Source: Marinomonas sp. THO17 (GTDB lineage Bacteria; Pseudomonadota; Gammaproteobacteria; Pseudomonadales; Marinomonadaceae). From it: a DNA stretch of 64,000 nt. Below the pieces are notes generated by a model. The model worked only from the letters and a program-made list of their open reading frames with translations, was not told the origin of the DNA and did no database searches. This document shows, piece after piece, positions 26,658-36,016 of this stretch; within the stretch, counting starts at the first letter, position 1, and each line of letters begins with the position of its first letter. The stretch lies in NCBI RefSeq assembly GCF_040436405.1, contig NZ_AP031575.1, positions 310,001-374,000 of the forward strand. Reading direction: 5' to 3'. Made by a program: the position numbers and the translations under genes.

Positions 26658-27160
26658 TATCCGACGTTAGAAACCAATTCAGCCGATTCGATTACCACAT
26701 CTTCAACAGGTACATCTTGATGACCTGCTTTGATAGTGGTGCTCACTTCTTTAATCTTATTGACCACATCCATGCCTGCAGCCACTTTACCAAATACAGC
26801 GTAACCCCAACCATCTGGTGTTTTACTGCGGTGATTGAGAAAGCTGTTGTCTGCCACGTTGATGAAGAACTGTGCAGAAGCTGAGTGTGGGTCCATAGTA
26901 CGTGCCATGGCAATCGTACCCACTGCATTTGTTAGGCCATTATCCGCTTCATTTTCGATGGATGCGCGAGTTTCTTTTTGATTCATGCCTGGCTCAAAGC
27001 CGCCACCTTGGATCATAAAACCATTGATCACACGATGAAAGATAACGCCATTGTAAAAACCTGAAGTGACGTATTCTTCAAAGTTTTTTGCTGACTTTGG
27101 CGCTTTTTCGTAATCCAGTTCGATCTGAATATCACCGTGGTTCGTGTGTAAAATAATCAT
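26657..27160 (-). CDS. ppiB: Cytoplasmic peptidyl-prolyl cis-trans isomerase (cyclophilin)
   Basis: A 167-residue cyclophilin. [16 protein letters not shown] begins the beta-barrel; the active-site segments are [13 protein letters not shown] (with the catalytic Arg), [13 protein letters not shown], and [10 protein letters not shown]. There is no signal peptide, so it is the cytoplasmic B type. ATG at 27160 has an AAGGAA ribosome site; an upstream start would add a non-conserved tail overlapping queE. It lies upstream of lpxH with a one-base TAATG overlap. Confidence 0.94.
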   Translation of the reverse strand: MIILHTNHGDIQIELDYEKAPKSAKNFEEYVTSGFYNGVIFHRVINGFMIQGGGFEPGMNQKETRASIENEADNGLTNAVGTIAMARTMDPHSASAQFFINVADNSFLNHRSKTPDGWGYAVFGKVAAGMDVVNKIKEVSTTIKAGHQDVPVEDVVIESAELVSNVG

Positions 27161-27200
27161 AGTAGATTCCTTGTTGTCATATGTGTCTGAAATTAGACAG

Positions 27201-27851
27201 CTAATCAATGTTGAGCATTTTATGTGTTTGTAAGCTAAGACGCCACCTTGGATGTGCTAAACAATAGGCTAAAGTAGCGTTTTGTGCGTCAGGGGTATGG
27301 ATGAGTTTTTGGTTTAAGTGACTTTGATCCATGGGTTGCAGATAAAAGTGATCAAACGCCAAACCCTCAAAATGTTCCGGTGGTAAGTGACTTTGTGGAA
27401 AGACCAATTTTAATTCATTGCCTTTATTCACCTTTAAAGGTTGAACGGTTTTTGGGCTGACGCATATCCAGTCAATTCCTTCGGGTAAGTCCAGTGTGCC
27501 ATTGGTTTCTATGGCAATGGTATAGCCAGCTTGCTTCATTTCATCGATGAGTTTTTTATCCAATTGCAAGGCTGGTTCACCACCGGTAAAGACGACGTAT
27601 TTATGCGCTTGATTATCAGGCCATAAGGTGTCGAGATGGTTTTTGAGTTCGTTTGCGTGACGAAATTTACCACCGTTTTGACCATCAACACCAACAAAGT
27701 CGGTATCGCAAAATTGGCATTCTGAATTGAGCCGAGTTTTTTCTAAACCAGACCATAAGTTGCAGCCGGTAAATCGACAAAAAAGAGCAGGGCGGCCTGC
27801 GTGGGCGCCTTCGCCTTGTAAAGAATAAAAGGCTTCTTTAATAGAGTACAT
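27201..27851 (-). CDS. queE: 7-carboxy-7-deazaguanine synthase QueE
   Basis: A 216-residue radical SAM enzyme that converts 6-carboxytetrahydropterin to 7-carboxy-7-deazaguanine in queuosine synthesis. The N-terminus [19 protein letters not shown] is typical. The cluster cysteines form a CX14CX2C arrangement (C30, C45, C48), the variant motif known in QueE, rather than the classical CX3CX2[12 protein letters not shown] is the SAM-binding GGE motif and IAIETNGT follows. It lies between queC and ppiB, all on the same strand; queC ends about 105 bases upstream. A TGTTACA direct repeat precedes its start. Confidence 0.95.
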   Translation of the reverse strand: MYSIKEAFYSLQGEGAHAGRPALFCRFTGCNLWSGLEKTRLNSECQFCDTDFVGVDGQNGGKFRHANELKNHLDTLWPDNQAHKYVVFTGGEPALQLDKKLIDEMKQAGYTIAIETNGTLDLPEGIDWICVSPKTVQPLKVNKGNELKLVFPQSHLPPEHFEGLAFDHFYLQPMDQSHLNQKLIHTPDAQNATLAYCLAHPRWRLSLQTHKMLNID

Positions 27852-27955
27852 GTGTTACACCTGTTACATCTCGAAAACAGTCGAGGCAAGGGTTAATCAC
27901 TTTTATTTAAGGTCTGGGGATTTGTGGAACAAAAACCAGACTAAATTAAGTTTTG

Positions 27956-28615
27956 TTAGATTTCGTATGATAATGGATCTTGTGTGCCTTGTTCAGCAAA
28001 GGCTTCTAGGCGCTCATTGCAGGCTCCGCATTTGCCACAAGATTTTTCTCTGCCATTATAACAGGTCCAGGTCTTTGCGTAATCCAATTGCATAGCTAAA
28101 CCCGCTTTTAGGATTTCTCCTTTGCTGTTATGCAAAAATGGCGTAACGATTTCAACAGCTTGGTAGTTGGCGATTTTGGCCACAGCATTCATGGCTTCTA
28201 CAAACTCAGGTCGACAGTCTGGATAGATATGATGATCTCCAGAATGAGCGCCATAAAATACTTTGCTTGCTTCCAATGACACGGCATAAGCGATTGCCAT
28301 AGACAAGAGCACCATATTACGATTTGGTACCACAGTAGACTTCATATTGTCATTAGCGTAATGACCTTCAGGAATCTCAGCCTCACCTGTTAAAGAGGAG
28401 TTGGCCATTAGGCTGTTAATCGCAGTAATGTCTACCACTTTATGAGGGATATTCAGCTCTTTACAAACTTCTGCCGCTACGAGCAGCTCTTTACTGTGTT
28501 TTTGGCCATAATTAAACGAAATGGCATGAACCTCTAATCCCTGTTGAATCGCTGTATTTAATACAGTAAAAGAATCCATTCCTCCTGAGTAAACCACGAC
28601 GGCTTTGTCTGACAT
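27956..28615 (-). CDS. queC: 7-cyano-7-deazaguanine (preQ0) synthase QueC
   Basis: A 219-residue ATP-dependent enzyme that turns 7-carboxy-7-deazaguanine and ammonia into preQ0. The PP-loop SGGMDS at 10-15 binds ATP; the zinc-binding cysteines are in [19 protein letters not shown] near the C-terminus; [13 protein letters not shown] is a conserved family segment. It precedes queE on the same strand. QueD is not in the window; QueF lies 29 kb away at 57737. A GAGGAGA ribosome site is present just before the ATG. Confidence 0.96.
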   Translation of the reverse strand: MSDKAVVVYSGGMDSFTVLNTAIQQGLEVHAISFNYGQKHSKELLVAAEVCKELNIPHKVVDITAINSLMANSSLTGEAEIPEGHYANDNMKSTVVPNRNMVLLSMAIAYAVSLEASKVFYGAHSGDHHIYPDCRPEFVEAMNAVAKIANYQAVEIVTPFLHNSKGEILKAGLAMQLDYAKTWTCYNGREKSCGKCGACNERLEAFAEQGTQDPLSYEI

Positions 28616-28715
28616 GTATTCTCCTCTTTGATTGATAAATGAGTGCAGATTCTAACAGATTTTGTCTGCTTTGATCTGTTATTAAAAATTATAGGAAAGA
28701 CAAAATTAAATTTAC

Positions 28716-28749
28716 GTAACCAGTTACATAAATTGCAATTACCTGTTAC
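28716..28749 (+). promoter_or_regulatory. Candidate operator pair for the MarR-GNAT regulator
   Basis: GTAACCAGTTAC (28716-28727) is a perfect palindrome, and ATTACCTGTTAC (28738-28749) matches it at 9 of 12 positions, two helical turns (22 bases) downstream. They sit 36-69 bases before the marR-like start and overlap a possible TTGCAA -35 box, as expected of autoregulatory MarR sites. Binding is inferred only from this geometry. Confidence 0.4.
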
Positions 28750-28784
28750 TCTTCTTGTATCAACTTCTGGTGAGAATGCATTTT

Positions 28785-29765
28785 ATGGAACAATTTGGTG
28801 TGCTAACGCTAGGTAGTCGACTGAAGCGTTTGAGTGATTATTTGTTTGCTCAAGTACAGGAAATTTATAGTGTGACTGGAGTGCCTTTTTCTGCGACCTA
28901 TTTTCCTATTCTGAGATTATTACAGATGCAAGGGAATATGCCTGTTACAGAAATCGCTGAGCGGCTTAGGTTGAGTCACCCTGCGGTTAGTAAGCAAACG
29001 GTTAAGATGCTTAAAGAGGGGTTGTTAGACAAGCAGCTTGATAAGGCTGATCAACGACTTAGTGTGTTGCAATTGTCTGAGTTTGGTGCTTATGCCATGT
29101 CTAAAGCGGAGCCTGTGTTATTGGAGATGCAACACTTGTTGGAGCGTCAGTTGAGTTTCTCCAGTGAAAATTTTATGACAGCTTTGGAGCAACTAGAACA
29201 AAACACCTTCTCTCATGAAATGGCGATTCAGGTAGTTGATCGCTTAGTCGGTACTCAAATTGTCAAAATGAATTCCACAAAGCATGCCAAGGCCTTTTAT
29301 CATTTAAATATGGTTTGGTTAAAGCGTTACTTTGCTGAGCAAATTAATGCATATGACTTAGCTATATTAGAACGACCAGAGGAATGGGCGTTGCAGCATA
29401 ATGGTGAGGTATTTCTTGCCGTCACAGCCTCTAATGAGATGATTGAAAACCTTGCTGAAGAGAGCGTGGTCGGTGCTGTGGCCATTAAATGGCATGATCA
29501 ACAAGCTGAAATTTTGAAATTGGCGGTGGCGGATCATTGTCAGGGCAAAGGTATTGGTCAGAAGCTATTAGAGTATTGTATTGAAAGGGCAAAGCATAAG
29601 GGTGTTAACAAGGTGTTTTTGGAAACGGCAGCTTGTTTAAAAGCGGCGCAACATCTCTATGAAAAAAATGGTTTTGTGACAAAGGTTGCACCCAGGAGCT
29701 CGGACTATGAAAGAGCAGATGTTTATATGGAAAAACAATTAGAGGGAAAAGAGCGAGTACAATGA
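28785..29765 (+). CDS. MarR-family regulator fused to a GNAT acetyltransferase
   Basis: A 326-residue two-domain protein. Residues about 1-145 are a MarR winged helix domain (PVTEIAERLRLSHPAVSKQTVKMLKEGLL is the recognition region, then DQRLSVLQLSEFG the wing). Residues about 160-320 are a GNAT N-acetyltransferase (LKLAVADHCQGKGIGQKLLEYC carries the acetyl-CoA loop QGKGIG, and AAQHLYEKNGF motif B). ATG at 28785 is ten bases after GGTGAG. The stop overlaps the azlC start (ATGA), so regulator and exporter are one operon. Such fusions are known; the acetyltransferase substrate is unknown. It could both repress the operon and modify the amino-acid-like substrate exported by AzlCD. Confidence 0.85.
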   Translation: MEQFGVLTLGSRLKRLSDYLFAQVQEIYSVTGVPFSATYFPILRLLQMQGNMPVTEIAERLRLSHPAVSKQTVKMLKEGLLDKQLDKADQRLSVLQLSEFGAYAMSKAEPVLLEMQHLLERQLSFSSENFMTALEQLEQNTFSHEMAIQVVDRLVGTQIVKMNSTKHAKAFYHLNMVWLKRYFAEQINAYDLAILERPEEWALQHNGEVFLAVTASNEMIENLAEESVVGAVAIKWHDQQAEILKLAVADHCQGKGIGQKLLEYCIERAKHKGVNKVFLETAACLKAAQHLYEKNGFVTKVAPRSSDYERADVYMEKQLEGKERVQ

Positions 29766-30484
29766 ATTCTGTAAAAATGGGCATAGTTGCGTCTATTCCT
29801 ATGATTATCGGTGGTATCCCCTTTGGTATTTTGTTCGGTTCATTGGCATCAAGTTATGGTTTGAGTCCTTGGTTTGCTTTAGCTATGTCGGCTTTTGTGT
29901 TTGCGGGTTCTGCACAGTTCGTAGCACTAGGGCTAATTGCTCTCAATGCGCCTATTTGGGTCATTGTATCAACCACCTTTATCGTTAATTTACGTCATTT
30001 ATTATACGCTGCCGACATGGTGAAATACGTGAAACATCTACCATTCTCACTTCGGCTTGTTATGGGCTTTGGTTTAATTGATGAAACCTATGCTGCGGTA
30101 CGACCACTTTACAATCAAGGTAAGCTTAACCTAGACAATGGCCATAAAGCCTATTTAGGCTCGTTTGTAACCTTCTACCTGATGTGGAATATCACTACTG
30201 CCTTGGGTGTGCTGTCCGGTGAGTTGATACCAGAGATGAGCGAATGGGGGTTGGAGTTTGCTATGGTGGCCACTTTTATCGGTATTATCACGCCATATTT
30301 GAAATCGCAGGCCTTCTGGCTGTGTTTCCTAAGCGCAGGGTTTTCTTCCGTTGTGTTGGTTGATTTGCCACACAATTTAGGATTACTAAGTGCTGCTGTG
30401 ATTGGTGTCTTGGTGGGGTTTTGGGCTGAACAAATACATCCTTCTAAACACCAACCAGCTGCTCTTGAAGGAGTGGAGTCATGA
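29762..30484 (+). CDS. azlC: AzlC-type branched-chain amino acid exporter large subunit
   Basis: A 240-residue inner-membrane protein of the AzlC/YgaZ family. It begins with a hydrophobic segment (IVASIPMIIGGIPFGILFG) and carries the conserved FVFAGSAQFVALGLI and NLRHLLYAA segments, with FGLIDETYA following. Homologues with their small AzlD/YgaH partner export valine, leucine or related amino acids. Starts within the stop of the MarR-GNAT gene and ends overlapping azlD (ATGA at both joints), so the three are tightly coupled. Confidence 0.9.
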   Translation: MNSVKMGIVASIPMIIGGIPFGILFGSLASSYGLSPWFALAMSAFVFAGSAQFVALGLIALNAPIWVIVSTTFIVNLRHLLYAADMVKYVKHLPFSLRLVMGFGLIDETYAAVRPLYNQGKLNLDNGHKAYLGSFVTFYLMWNITTALGVLSGELIPEMSEWGLEFAMVATFIGIITPYLKSQAFWLCFLSAGFSSVVLVDLPHNLGLLSAAVIGVLVGFWAEQIHPSKHQPAALEGVES

Positions 30485-30807
30485 GTACTAGCCAAGCTGT
30501 TTTTATCCTCGTAGGTATGTTTGCGGTGACTTTTGGAGTGCGCTTTGTGTTGTTGGCCAGAGCACACAAAGTCACCATGCCCTTGTATGTAGAGCAAGCA
30601 TTAAAATACGTTCCTGTAGCCGTGTTGACGGCCATTATTACACCAATGATCTTCATGCCAGATAAACACTTGGCTATTCAATTCACCAATCCTTGGTTAT
30701 TGGGTGCATTGGCTGCCTTTACTGTGGGTATCTGGCGACAGCATCAATTGTTAACCATAGTGATTGGGGTTGGGGTTTTCTTTATTGCGCGTTACTTTAT
30801 TGCTTAA
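30481..30807 (+). CDS. azlD: AzlD-type branched-chain amino acid exporter small subunit
   Basis: A 108-residue membrane protein with about four hydrophobic segments, the standard AzlD length. MFAVTFGVRFVLLARAH and QALKYVPVAVLTAIITPMIF match the family pattern. It is the membrane partner of AzlC. Its start overlaps the azlC stop by four bases. No obvious terminator follows before the glnS promoter region. Confidence 0.88.
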   Translation: MSTSQAVFILVGMFAVTFGVRFVLLARAHKVTMPLYVEQALKYVPVAVLTAIITPMIFMPDKHLAIQFTNPWLLGALAAFTVGIWRQHQLLTIVIGVGVFFIARYFIA

Positions 30808-30929
30808 AAAATATTCTTATACCGATAAAAAAATCAATAACTCGTCACCCATGGAAAACGAAATACGATATACTCGCATGTTAAAGTTTTTTATCGTCAG
30901 TCGAATATTCATCAGGACTTGCAGTTAAC

Positions 30930-32603
30930 ATGTCAGAAACGTCAAAACCAGGTAATTTTATTACTCAAATCATTGATAAAGATAACGAAACAGGTAAGCA
31001 TGGCGGCAAAGTATTAACCCGTTTTCCGCCTGAACCAAATGGCTATCTTCATATTGGACATGCTAAGTCCATTTGTCTTAATTTCGGTATTGCTGAGCGT
31101 TATCAAGGTCAATGTAACTTACGTTTTGATGATACCAACCCTGAAAAGGAAAGTGTCGAATACATCGAGTCCATTAAAGGTGATGTCGAATGGTTGGGCT
31201 TTACTTGGAAAGACGAACCTAAATTTGCATCAGACTACTTTGATCAATTACATGATTTTGCTGTTCAATTGATTGAGCTGGGTAAGGCCTATGTGTGTGA
31301 GTTGAACGCTGAGCAAATGCGTGAATATCGTGGCACCCTAAAAGAACCGGGTAAAAATAGTCCTTATCGTGATCGTAGCATTGGAGAGAATTTAGCCCTT
31401 TTCAATGATATGAAGGCAGGTAAGTTTGCTGATGGTGACGTGGTATTGCGTGCCAAGATCGACATGGCTAGCCCCAATATTAATTTGCGTGATCCGATTA
31501 TTTATCGTGTTCGCCATGTGCATCATCATCAAACGGGGGATAAATGGTGTGTTTATCCTATGTATGATTTTACCCATGGTTTATCCGATGCGATTGAAGG
31601 GGTGACACATTCTATTTGCACACTGGAGTTTCAGGATCATCGTCCCTTATACGATTGGATATTAGAGTCTCTAGGGACCTTTCACCCGCAACAAATTGAA
31701 TTTGCCCGTTTAAATTTAAATTACACTGTCACCAGTAAACGTAAATTGAAACAGCTAGTGGACGAAAAGCATGTGACTGGTTGGGATGATCCACGTATGC
31801 CAACCATTTCTGGCATGCGTCGTCGTGGTTATACAGCAGCATCAATACGTAACTTTTGTGAGCGTATTGGTGTCACTAAGTCTGATAGCGTAGTAGATGT
31901 GGGCATGCTAGAACACGCTATTCGTGAAGACTTAGATGCCAATGCGAACCGTGCGATGGCCGTATTAAATCCAATTAAAGTTGTGTTGACCAACTATCCA
32001 GAAAATAAAGAAGAAATTTTTACGGTCAGCAATCACCCTAAAAATGAAGCAGCAGGTCAACGTCAAGTACCATTCAGCAAAGAGTTGTACATAGATGCTG
32101 CTGATTTTGCCGAAGTCCCTCCGCGTAAGTGGAAACGTTTAACCTTAGATGGGGCTGTTCGTTTGCGTGGTGGATATGTCATTACCTGTGATGAAGTCAT
32201 AAAGAATCATGCTGGCGAAGTGATTGAATTGCGTTGCCGTTATGATGAAAACACCTTAGGGGTTAATCCAGAAGGTTATAAACCAAAAGGCGTTATTCAT
32301 TGGGTGAGTGCGCAACATGCGCTGGATGCGACGGTGAATTTGTACGATCGTTTGTTTGATAATGAAGCGCCAGATGCAAACTATGCAGATAAAACCTTCT
32401 TAGATTTCATTAATCCAGAATCACTGACTGTGCTATCAGGAGCAAAAGTAGAGCCTTCGTTGGCTCAAGCGGCAAAAGGCCAAGGTTTTCAATTTGAGCG
32501 TGAAGGCTATTTTTGTCGTGATGCTAAGGAAGAAGGTTTGATCTTTAATCGTACTGTTACATTAAGAGATTCATGGGCAAAAATTGAAGCAAAAGGAAAG
32601 TAA
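30930..32603 (+). CDS. glnS: Glutaminyl-tRNA synthetase
   Basis: A 557-residue class I aminoacyl-tRNA synthetase charging tRNA-Gln. The HIGH motif is HIGHAKS at 41-47, preceded by FPPEPNGYL, and the KMSKS loop appears as VTSKRKL, the usual GlnS variant. The C-terminal beta-barrel anticodon-binding domains are complete (to KIEAKGK). Presence of glnS means Gln-tRNA is made directly. A TATACT -10-like box lies at 30869. cysS follows after five bases, a linkage common in gammaproteobacteria. Confidence 0.97.
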   Translation: MSETSKPGNFITQIIDKDNETGKHGGKVLTRFPPEPNGYLHIGHAKSICLNFGIAERYQGQCNLRFDDTNPEKESVEYIESIKGDVEWLGFTWKDEPKFASDYFDQLHDFAVQLIELGKAYVCELNAEQMREYRGTLKEPGKNSPYRDRSIGENLALFNDMKAGKFADGDVVLRAKIDMASPNINLRDPIIYRVRHVHHHQTGDKWCVYPMYDFTHGLSDAIEGVTHSICTLEFQDHRPLYDWILESLGTFHPQQIEFARLNLNYTVTSKRKLKQLVDEKHVTGWDDPRMPTISGMRRRGYTAASIRNFCERIGVTKSDSVVDVGMLEHAIREDLDANANRAMAVLNPIKVVLTNYPENKEEIFTVSNHPKNEAAGQRQVPFSKELYIDAADFAEVPPRKWKRLTLDGAVRLRGGYVITCDEVIKNHAGEVIELRCRYDENTLGVNPEGYKPKGVIHWVSAQHALDATVNLYDRLFDNEAPDANYADKTFLDFINPESLTVLSGAKVEPSLAQAAKGQGFQFEREGYFCRDAKEEGLIFNRTVTLRDSWAKIEAKGK

Positions 32604-32608
32604 GCGAG

Positions 32609-33991
32609 ATGTTGAAGATTTATAATACCCTGAGCGGGAAAAAAGAAATTTTCAAACCTATTGAAGAAGGTAAAGTGGGTATGTACGTGTGTGGTAACAC
32701 AGTATATGACTACTGCCACATTGGTCATGCTCGCGCTATGATTTCTTTCGATGTTATTTCACGTTTTATTCGTCATCTTGGTTACCAATTAAATTATGTA
32801 CGTAATATCACAGATGTAGACGATAAAATCATCAAACGTGCTGAAGAGAACCAAGAATCGACCCAAGCTTTAACGGAGCGAATGATTGCGGCGCAACGTG
32901 AAGATGAATTGCGATTAGGCAATAAAATGCCTGATCGTGAGCCGAAAGCCACGGAATTCATGCAAGAAATCATTGATATGGTGCAAACCTTGATTGATAA
33001 AGGCTTTGCTTACCAAGGTTCATCGGGGGATGTTTATTATCGTGCCACCGCGTTTAAAGAATACGGTAAATTGAATAACCGTAAACTGGAAGATATGTTG
33101 GCGGGAGCGCGTATTGATGTGGAAGCTGCTAAAGAGCATCCAGCGGATTTTGTCTTGTGGAAACAAGCTAAAGAAGGCGAAGTTTCTTGGTCTTCACCTT
33201 GGGGAGAAGGTCGTCCTGGATGGCACATTGAATGTTCTGCCATGTCAACTAACTGCCTAGGCAGTCACTTTGATATTCATGGCGGCGGCCCGGATCTGAA
33301 ATTTCCCCATCATGAAAATGAGATTGCTCAGTCCGAAGCCGCGACAGGTAAAGACTATGTGAACTACTGGATGCATTGTGGTGCGGTACGCGTAAACAAT
33401 GAAAAAATGTCTAAATCCTTAGGGAATTTTTTCACAGTGCGTGATGTGTTGGAAAAGTACAATGCGGAAGTCATTCGTTACCTAATGGTGTCTAGTCAGT
33501 ACCGTAGTCCAATTGACTATTCAGATCAAAGCCTGAATGAAGCAAAAGTTGGTCTAGAACGTTTGTACACGGCATTACGCCAACAGAATATTGCCGAGAC
33601 ATATCAAGCAACTGAGTATAGTAAACGTTTTGAAGAAGCCATGTGCGATGACTTTAATACGCCTGTGGCGGTATCTGTGTTGTTTGAATTGGTTCGTGAA
33701 TTGAATAAAGCCAAAACAGAAGCGCCAGCAAAAGCACAAGCTCTGGCCGCTGAACTGAAATCCTTAGCGGAATTGTTAGGCCTTTTGCATCAAGAACCTG
33801 AATACTTCTTGCAAAATAGTACGATAAACGAAGGATTAGACGAAGCGGCTATTCAAGCCTTAATTGATGAGCGCACGCAGGCGCGTAAAGATAAAAACTT
33901 TGCTCGTAGTGATGAAATTCGTGATGAGTTAGCCGCGCAAGGCATTGAATTGCTGGACAGTCGTGAAGGCACCACTTGGACGCGCAGTTGA
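32609..33991 (+). CDS. cysS: Cysteinyl-tRNA synthetase
   Basis: A 460-residue class I synthetase charging tRNA-Cys. C28 (YVCGNTVYD) is a zinc ligand, HIGH lies at 37-40, the second zinc cysteine is in WHIECSAMS, and KMSKS is in NEKMSKSLGN. Full length with the helical C-terminal domain. AAGGAAAG lies in the last codons of glnS and serves as ribosome site. A terminator follows at 34014. Confidence 0.97.
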   Translation: MLKIYNTLSGKKEIFKPIEEGKVGMYVCGNTVYDYCHIGHARAMISFDVISRFIRHLGYQLNYVRNITDVDDKIIKRAEENQESTQALTERMIAAQREDELRLGNKMPDREPKATEFMQEIIDMVQTLIDKGFAYQGSSGDVYYRATAFKEYGKLNNRKLEDMLAGARIDVEAAKEHPADFVLWKQAKEGEVSWSSPWGEGRPGWHIECSAMSTNCLGSHFDIHGGGPDLKFPHHENEIAQSEAATGKDYVNYWMHCGAVRVNNEKMSKSLGNFFTVRDVLEKYNAEVIRYLMVSSQYRSPIDYSDQSLNEAKVGLERLYTALRQQNIAETYQATEYSKRFEEAMCDDFNTPVAVSVLFELVRELNKAKTEAPAKAQALAAELKSLAELLGLLHQEPEYFLQNSTINEGLDEAAIQALIDERTQARKDKNFARSDEIRDELAAQGIELLDSREGTTWTRS

Positions 33992-34013
33992 GTCATTAGA
34001 AGGTAATGTAAAA

Positions 34014-34048
34014 AGAGGCGATGCTGTTTCAGCGTCGCCTTTGTTTTG
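34014..34048 (+). terminator. Rho-independent terminator after glnS-cysS
   Basis: AGGCGA.GCTG (34016-34026) pairs with CAGC.TCGCCT (34030-34040) around TTT, followed by TTGTTTTGTTT. Confidence 0.85.
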
Positions 34049-34069
34049 TTTGTCTTTATTTGATGTGGA

Positions 34070-34501
34070 TTAGTCTTTATTAACTTTAACGGCTAATACA
34101 TCGCAAGGAGAGCCATGCAATACACCATTTGCGGTTGAGCCAAGTAGTAGAGCTAGACCATGTCGACAATGACTGCCAACCACAATCAAATCGACTTGTT
34201 TTTCTTCAGCGATACGATGGATTTCACTTTCGATACCACCTTGAGTAATGCAACACTCTTTAACAGGAATCTCGATTTGATCCTTCAAAATGTCGATGCG
34301 CTCTTTGGCTGTGTCTTGAAGTTGTGCTTGGATGTCGGTGATGTCGATAGGCACATCGCCACCATAAGCGTAATTAAGGGATTCGATAACATGAAGGATA
34401 GTTAGCTCTGCGCCAGTGGCTTTACATAAGCCGACGGCCTCATTGGCCACCTTGATACTTTCATCCGTTAGATCAACAGCGAGTAGAATTCTGTTATACA
34501 T
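34070..34501 (-). CDS. Universal stress protein (UspA family)
   Basis: A 143-residue cytoplasmic protein with the Usp alpha/beta fold. YNRILLAVDLTDES at the N-terminus and the nucleotide-binding motif GSHCRHGLALLLGSTAN near the C-terminus (the G-x2-G-x9-G-S/T pattern) suggest an ATP-binding UspA-type member. Family members bind ATP and support survival under stress, often as dimers. It stands alone, convergent with cysS and divergent from the small membrane protein gene at 34566. Confidence 0.9.
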   Translation of the reverse strand: MYNRILLAVDLTDESIKVANEAVGLCKATGAELTILHVIESLNYAYGGDVPIDITDIQAQLQDTAKERIDILKDQIEIPVKECCITQGGIESEIHRIAEEKQVDLIVVGSHCRHGLALLLGSTANGVLHGSPCDVLAVKVNKD

Positions 34502-34565
34502 CCTAGAAAACCTCCAGAGTTGGCTAGATATATTTATTATAGTTTAAATCAAGAGAGACATTATT

Positions 34566-35063
34566 ATGACTGCTCTAATTGTTATCTGTATCGCTTTGTC
34601 TTTAATGGGTTCGGCATTGTGGATTATGCCGCCAAAAAAAGAGCGTCAACGAATGGCTCTGCGTTTGCATGCGCGTCAGCGAAACCTCACGGTTCAGCTT
34701 ACCTCAATTGACTTCCCAGACAAATGGGATAAATCAATGATTCGTAAAAAAGTCGTGAATTATGCTCTGTACCACCTAAAACCATTAGATTCTGTCTCTC
34801 AGGCTTATTGGTTATTGCCTTATCAAGTTTGGAAATATGAGGAAGTAGCCAAAGGTTGGTGGAGTAATGTGCCTTTATCACTCAGCGATAGTCAAAAGCA
34901 GTTGCTAATTGAATTCTCTGGGCGCTTAGAGGGAATTAAGATTCAGTCATCCGGTATTGATTTTTATTGGCAAGAGCAGGGTGATGAGTCAAGTGTGGAC
35001 GATATTGCCAAGTTACTGCAATCTTTAAAAGAAGTAAAAGTCCATGCCGTTAATGATAATTGA
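34566..35063 (+). CDS. Uncharacterised single-span membrane protein upstream of topA
   Basis: A 165-residue protein with one N-terminal membrane segment (ALIVICIALSLMGSALWIM), a strongly basic stretch after it (PPKKERQRMALRLHARQR) and a soluble C-terminal region with no recognised motif. The positive-inside rule puts the C-terminal part in the cytoplasm. AAGAGAG precedes the ATG. It converges tail to tail with the next membrane protein, with a single base between the stops. Unknown proteins of this general kind flank topA in pseudomonads. Confidence 0.65.
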   Translation: MTALIVICIALSLMGSALWIMPPKKERQRMALRLHARQRNLTVQLTSIDFPDKWDKSMIRKKVVNYALYHLKPLDSVSQAYWLLPYQVWKYEEVAKGWWSNVPLSLSDSQKQLLIEFSGRLEGIKIQSSGIDFYWQEQGDESSVDDIAKLLQSLKEVKVHAVNDN

Positions 35064-35064
35064 C

Positions 35065-35829
35065 TTATTTAGGCTTCATTGGTGCTTCTGGTGATTCGAC
35101 ACTTTGCATCAATTTAGCCAGCGCCTCTTCAGGATTTTCACTGTCTTTCATGGCTGCTATTTGTGGTGCAAGAATTTCTTTCATACGATCGGTGACAAAG
35201 GTTTTTAGTATTTTCTTTTCAGGGCGTTCAATGGAGTCTGATTTGAGATGAGAAAGAATGACGCCATATAATGTTTGTGCAACACGAGTGTCGCCGCTGT
35301 CAAAATTTTTGTTGGCTTGAACGATCTGACGGTTTAACTGAATCCATAGATTGAGCCAACGTAAATAGTCGTAGCAGGCTTGATAGTGAGCATTACTTAT
35401 GCGACCTTTGCGGCGTAAATAGAGTAGCATTTTAGCAAGTTTGGTTAATCTTTCTTTGTAGTTGCTCTTTTCTTGAAAGCTGAACATTTCAGGTTCAGGG
35501 CTGAATTCAATAGGTTCCATGTCGCGACCTTCTTCCGCCGTGGCAATGCGGATTTCAATTTTCTCTGGATCGTCTGTGTATTGCAGAAGCTCGCGAAGTG
35601 TGTCTAGATAGAAGTCATAGAGAACATCAGAGGCAATGGTATCGGTATTAATGTCCTTAAGACCGCGAATGTGAGATTCAACCCGATCAGCTCGATTAGA
35701 TAGCTGTAACTGTTTAACGCGGCGTTCGGTGATTTCCTTTTCTTTTTGATGAGCACGCGAACCAACAATGACAGATAAGAGTACTATGATGATTAAAACC
35801 GCGATGGTTAAAATTTGCAGAGTAGCCAT
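35065..35829 (-). CDS. Uncharacterised membrane-anchored helical protein beside topA
   Basis: A 254-residue protein with an N-terminal membrane anchor (residues 7-23, LTIAVLIIIVLLSVIVG) and a long, largely helical, charged cytoplasmic part, including RLTKLAKMLLYLRRKGRISNAHYQACYDYLRWLNLW. No catalytic motif is seen. It is divergent from topA, and I recall a similar conserved unknown next to topA in Pseudomonas; it may be a lineage-wide gene of undefined role. Confidence is in the gene, not the function. Confidence 0.7.
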   Translation of the reverse strand: MATLQILTIAVLIIIVLLSVIVGSRAHQKEKEITERRVKQLQLSNRADRVESHIRGLKDINTDTIASDVLYDFYLDTLRELLQYTDDPEKIEIRIATAEEGRDMEPIEFSPEPEMFSFQEKSNYKERLTKLAKMLLYLRRKGRISNAHYQACYDYLRWLNLWIQLNRQIVQANKNFDSGDTRVAQTLYGVILSHLKSDSIERPEKKILKTFVTDRMKEILAPQIAAMKDSENPEEALAKLMQSVESPEAPMKPK

Positions 35830-36016
35830 GATTGTCCTTTAGCAATGAATTCAGTATGTTAAATAAGAAATACCAAGTTCAGCAAGAATTATTATTGAAA
35901 CAATACAGGGATCGCTTGTCATATAAAAGGTGTTTGCTTAATATCAGCGCCCGAAAGATGAAACTTCGAGCAATACACATTTGCAGATCGACTTTATATA
36001 AGGCTTACACAGTTCA

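Noticed and set aside
27912..27941. GTCTGG/CCAGAC hairpin between queE and queC as a terminator
   Set aside because: Six-base stem with an 18-base loop and no T-run in the direction of transcription; queC-queE are more likely co-transcribed or separated by promoter sequence.
30851..30928. 25-codon open frame (MENEIRYTRM...) ending one base before glnS
   Set aside because: No ribosome site, and it overlaps the likely glnS -10 box (TATACT at 30869), so it would not be on the transcript. Considered as a leader peptide but without regulatory features.
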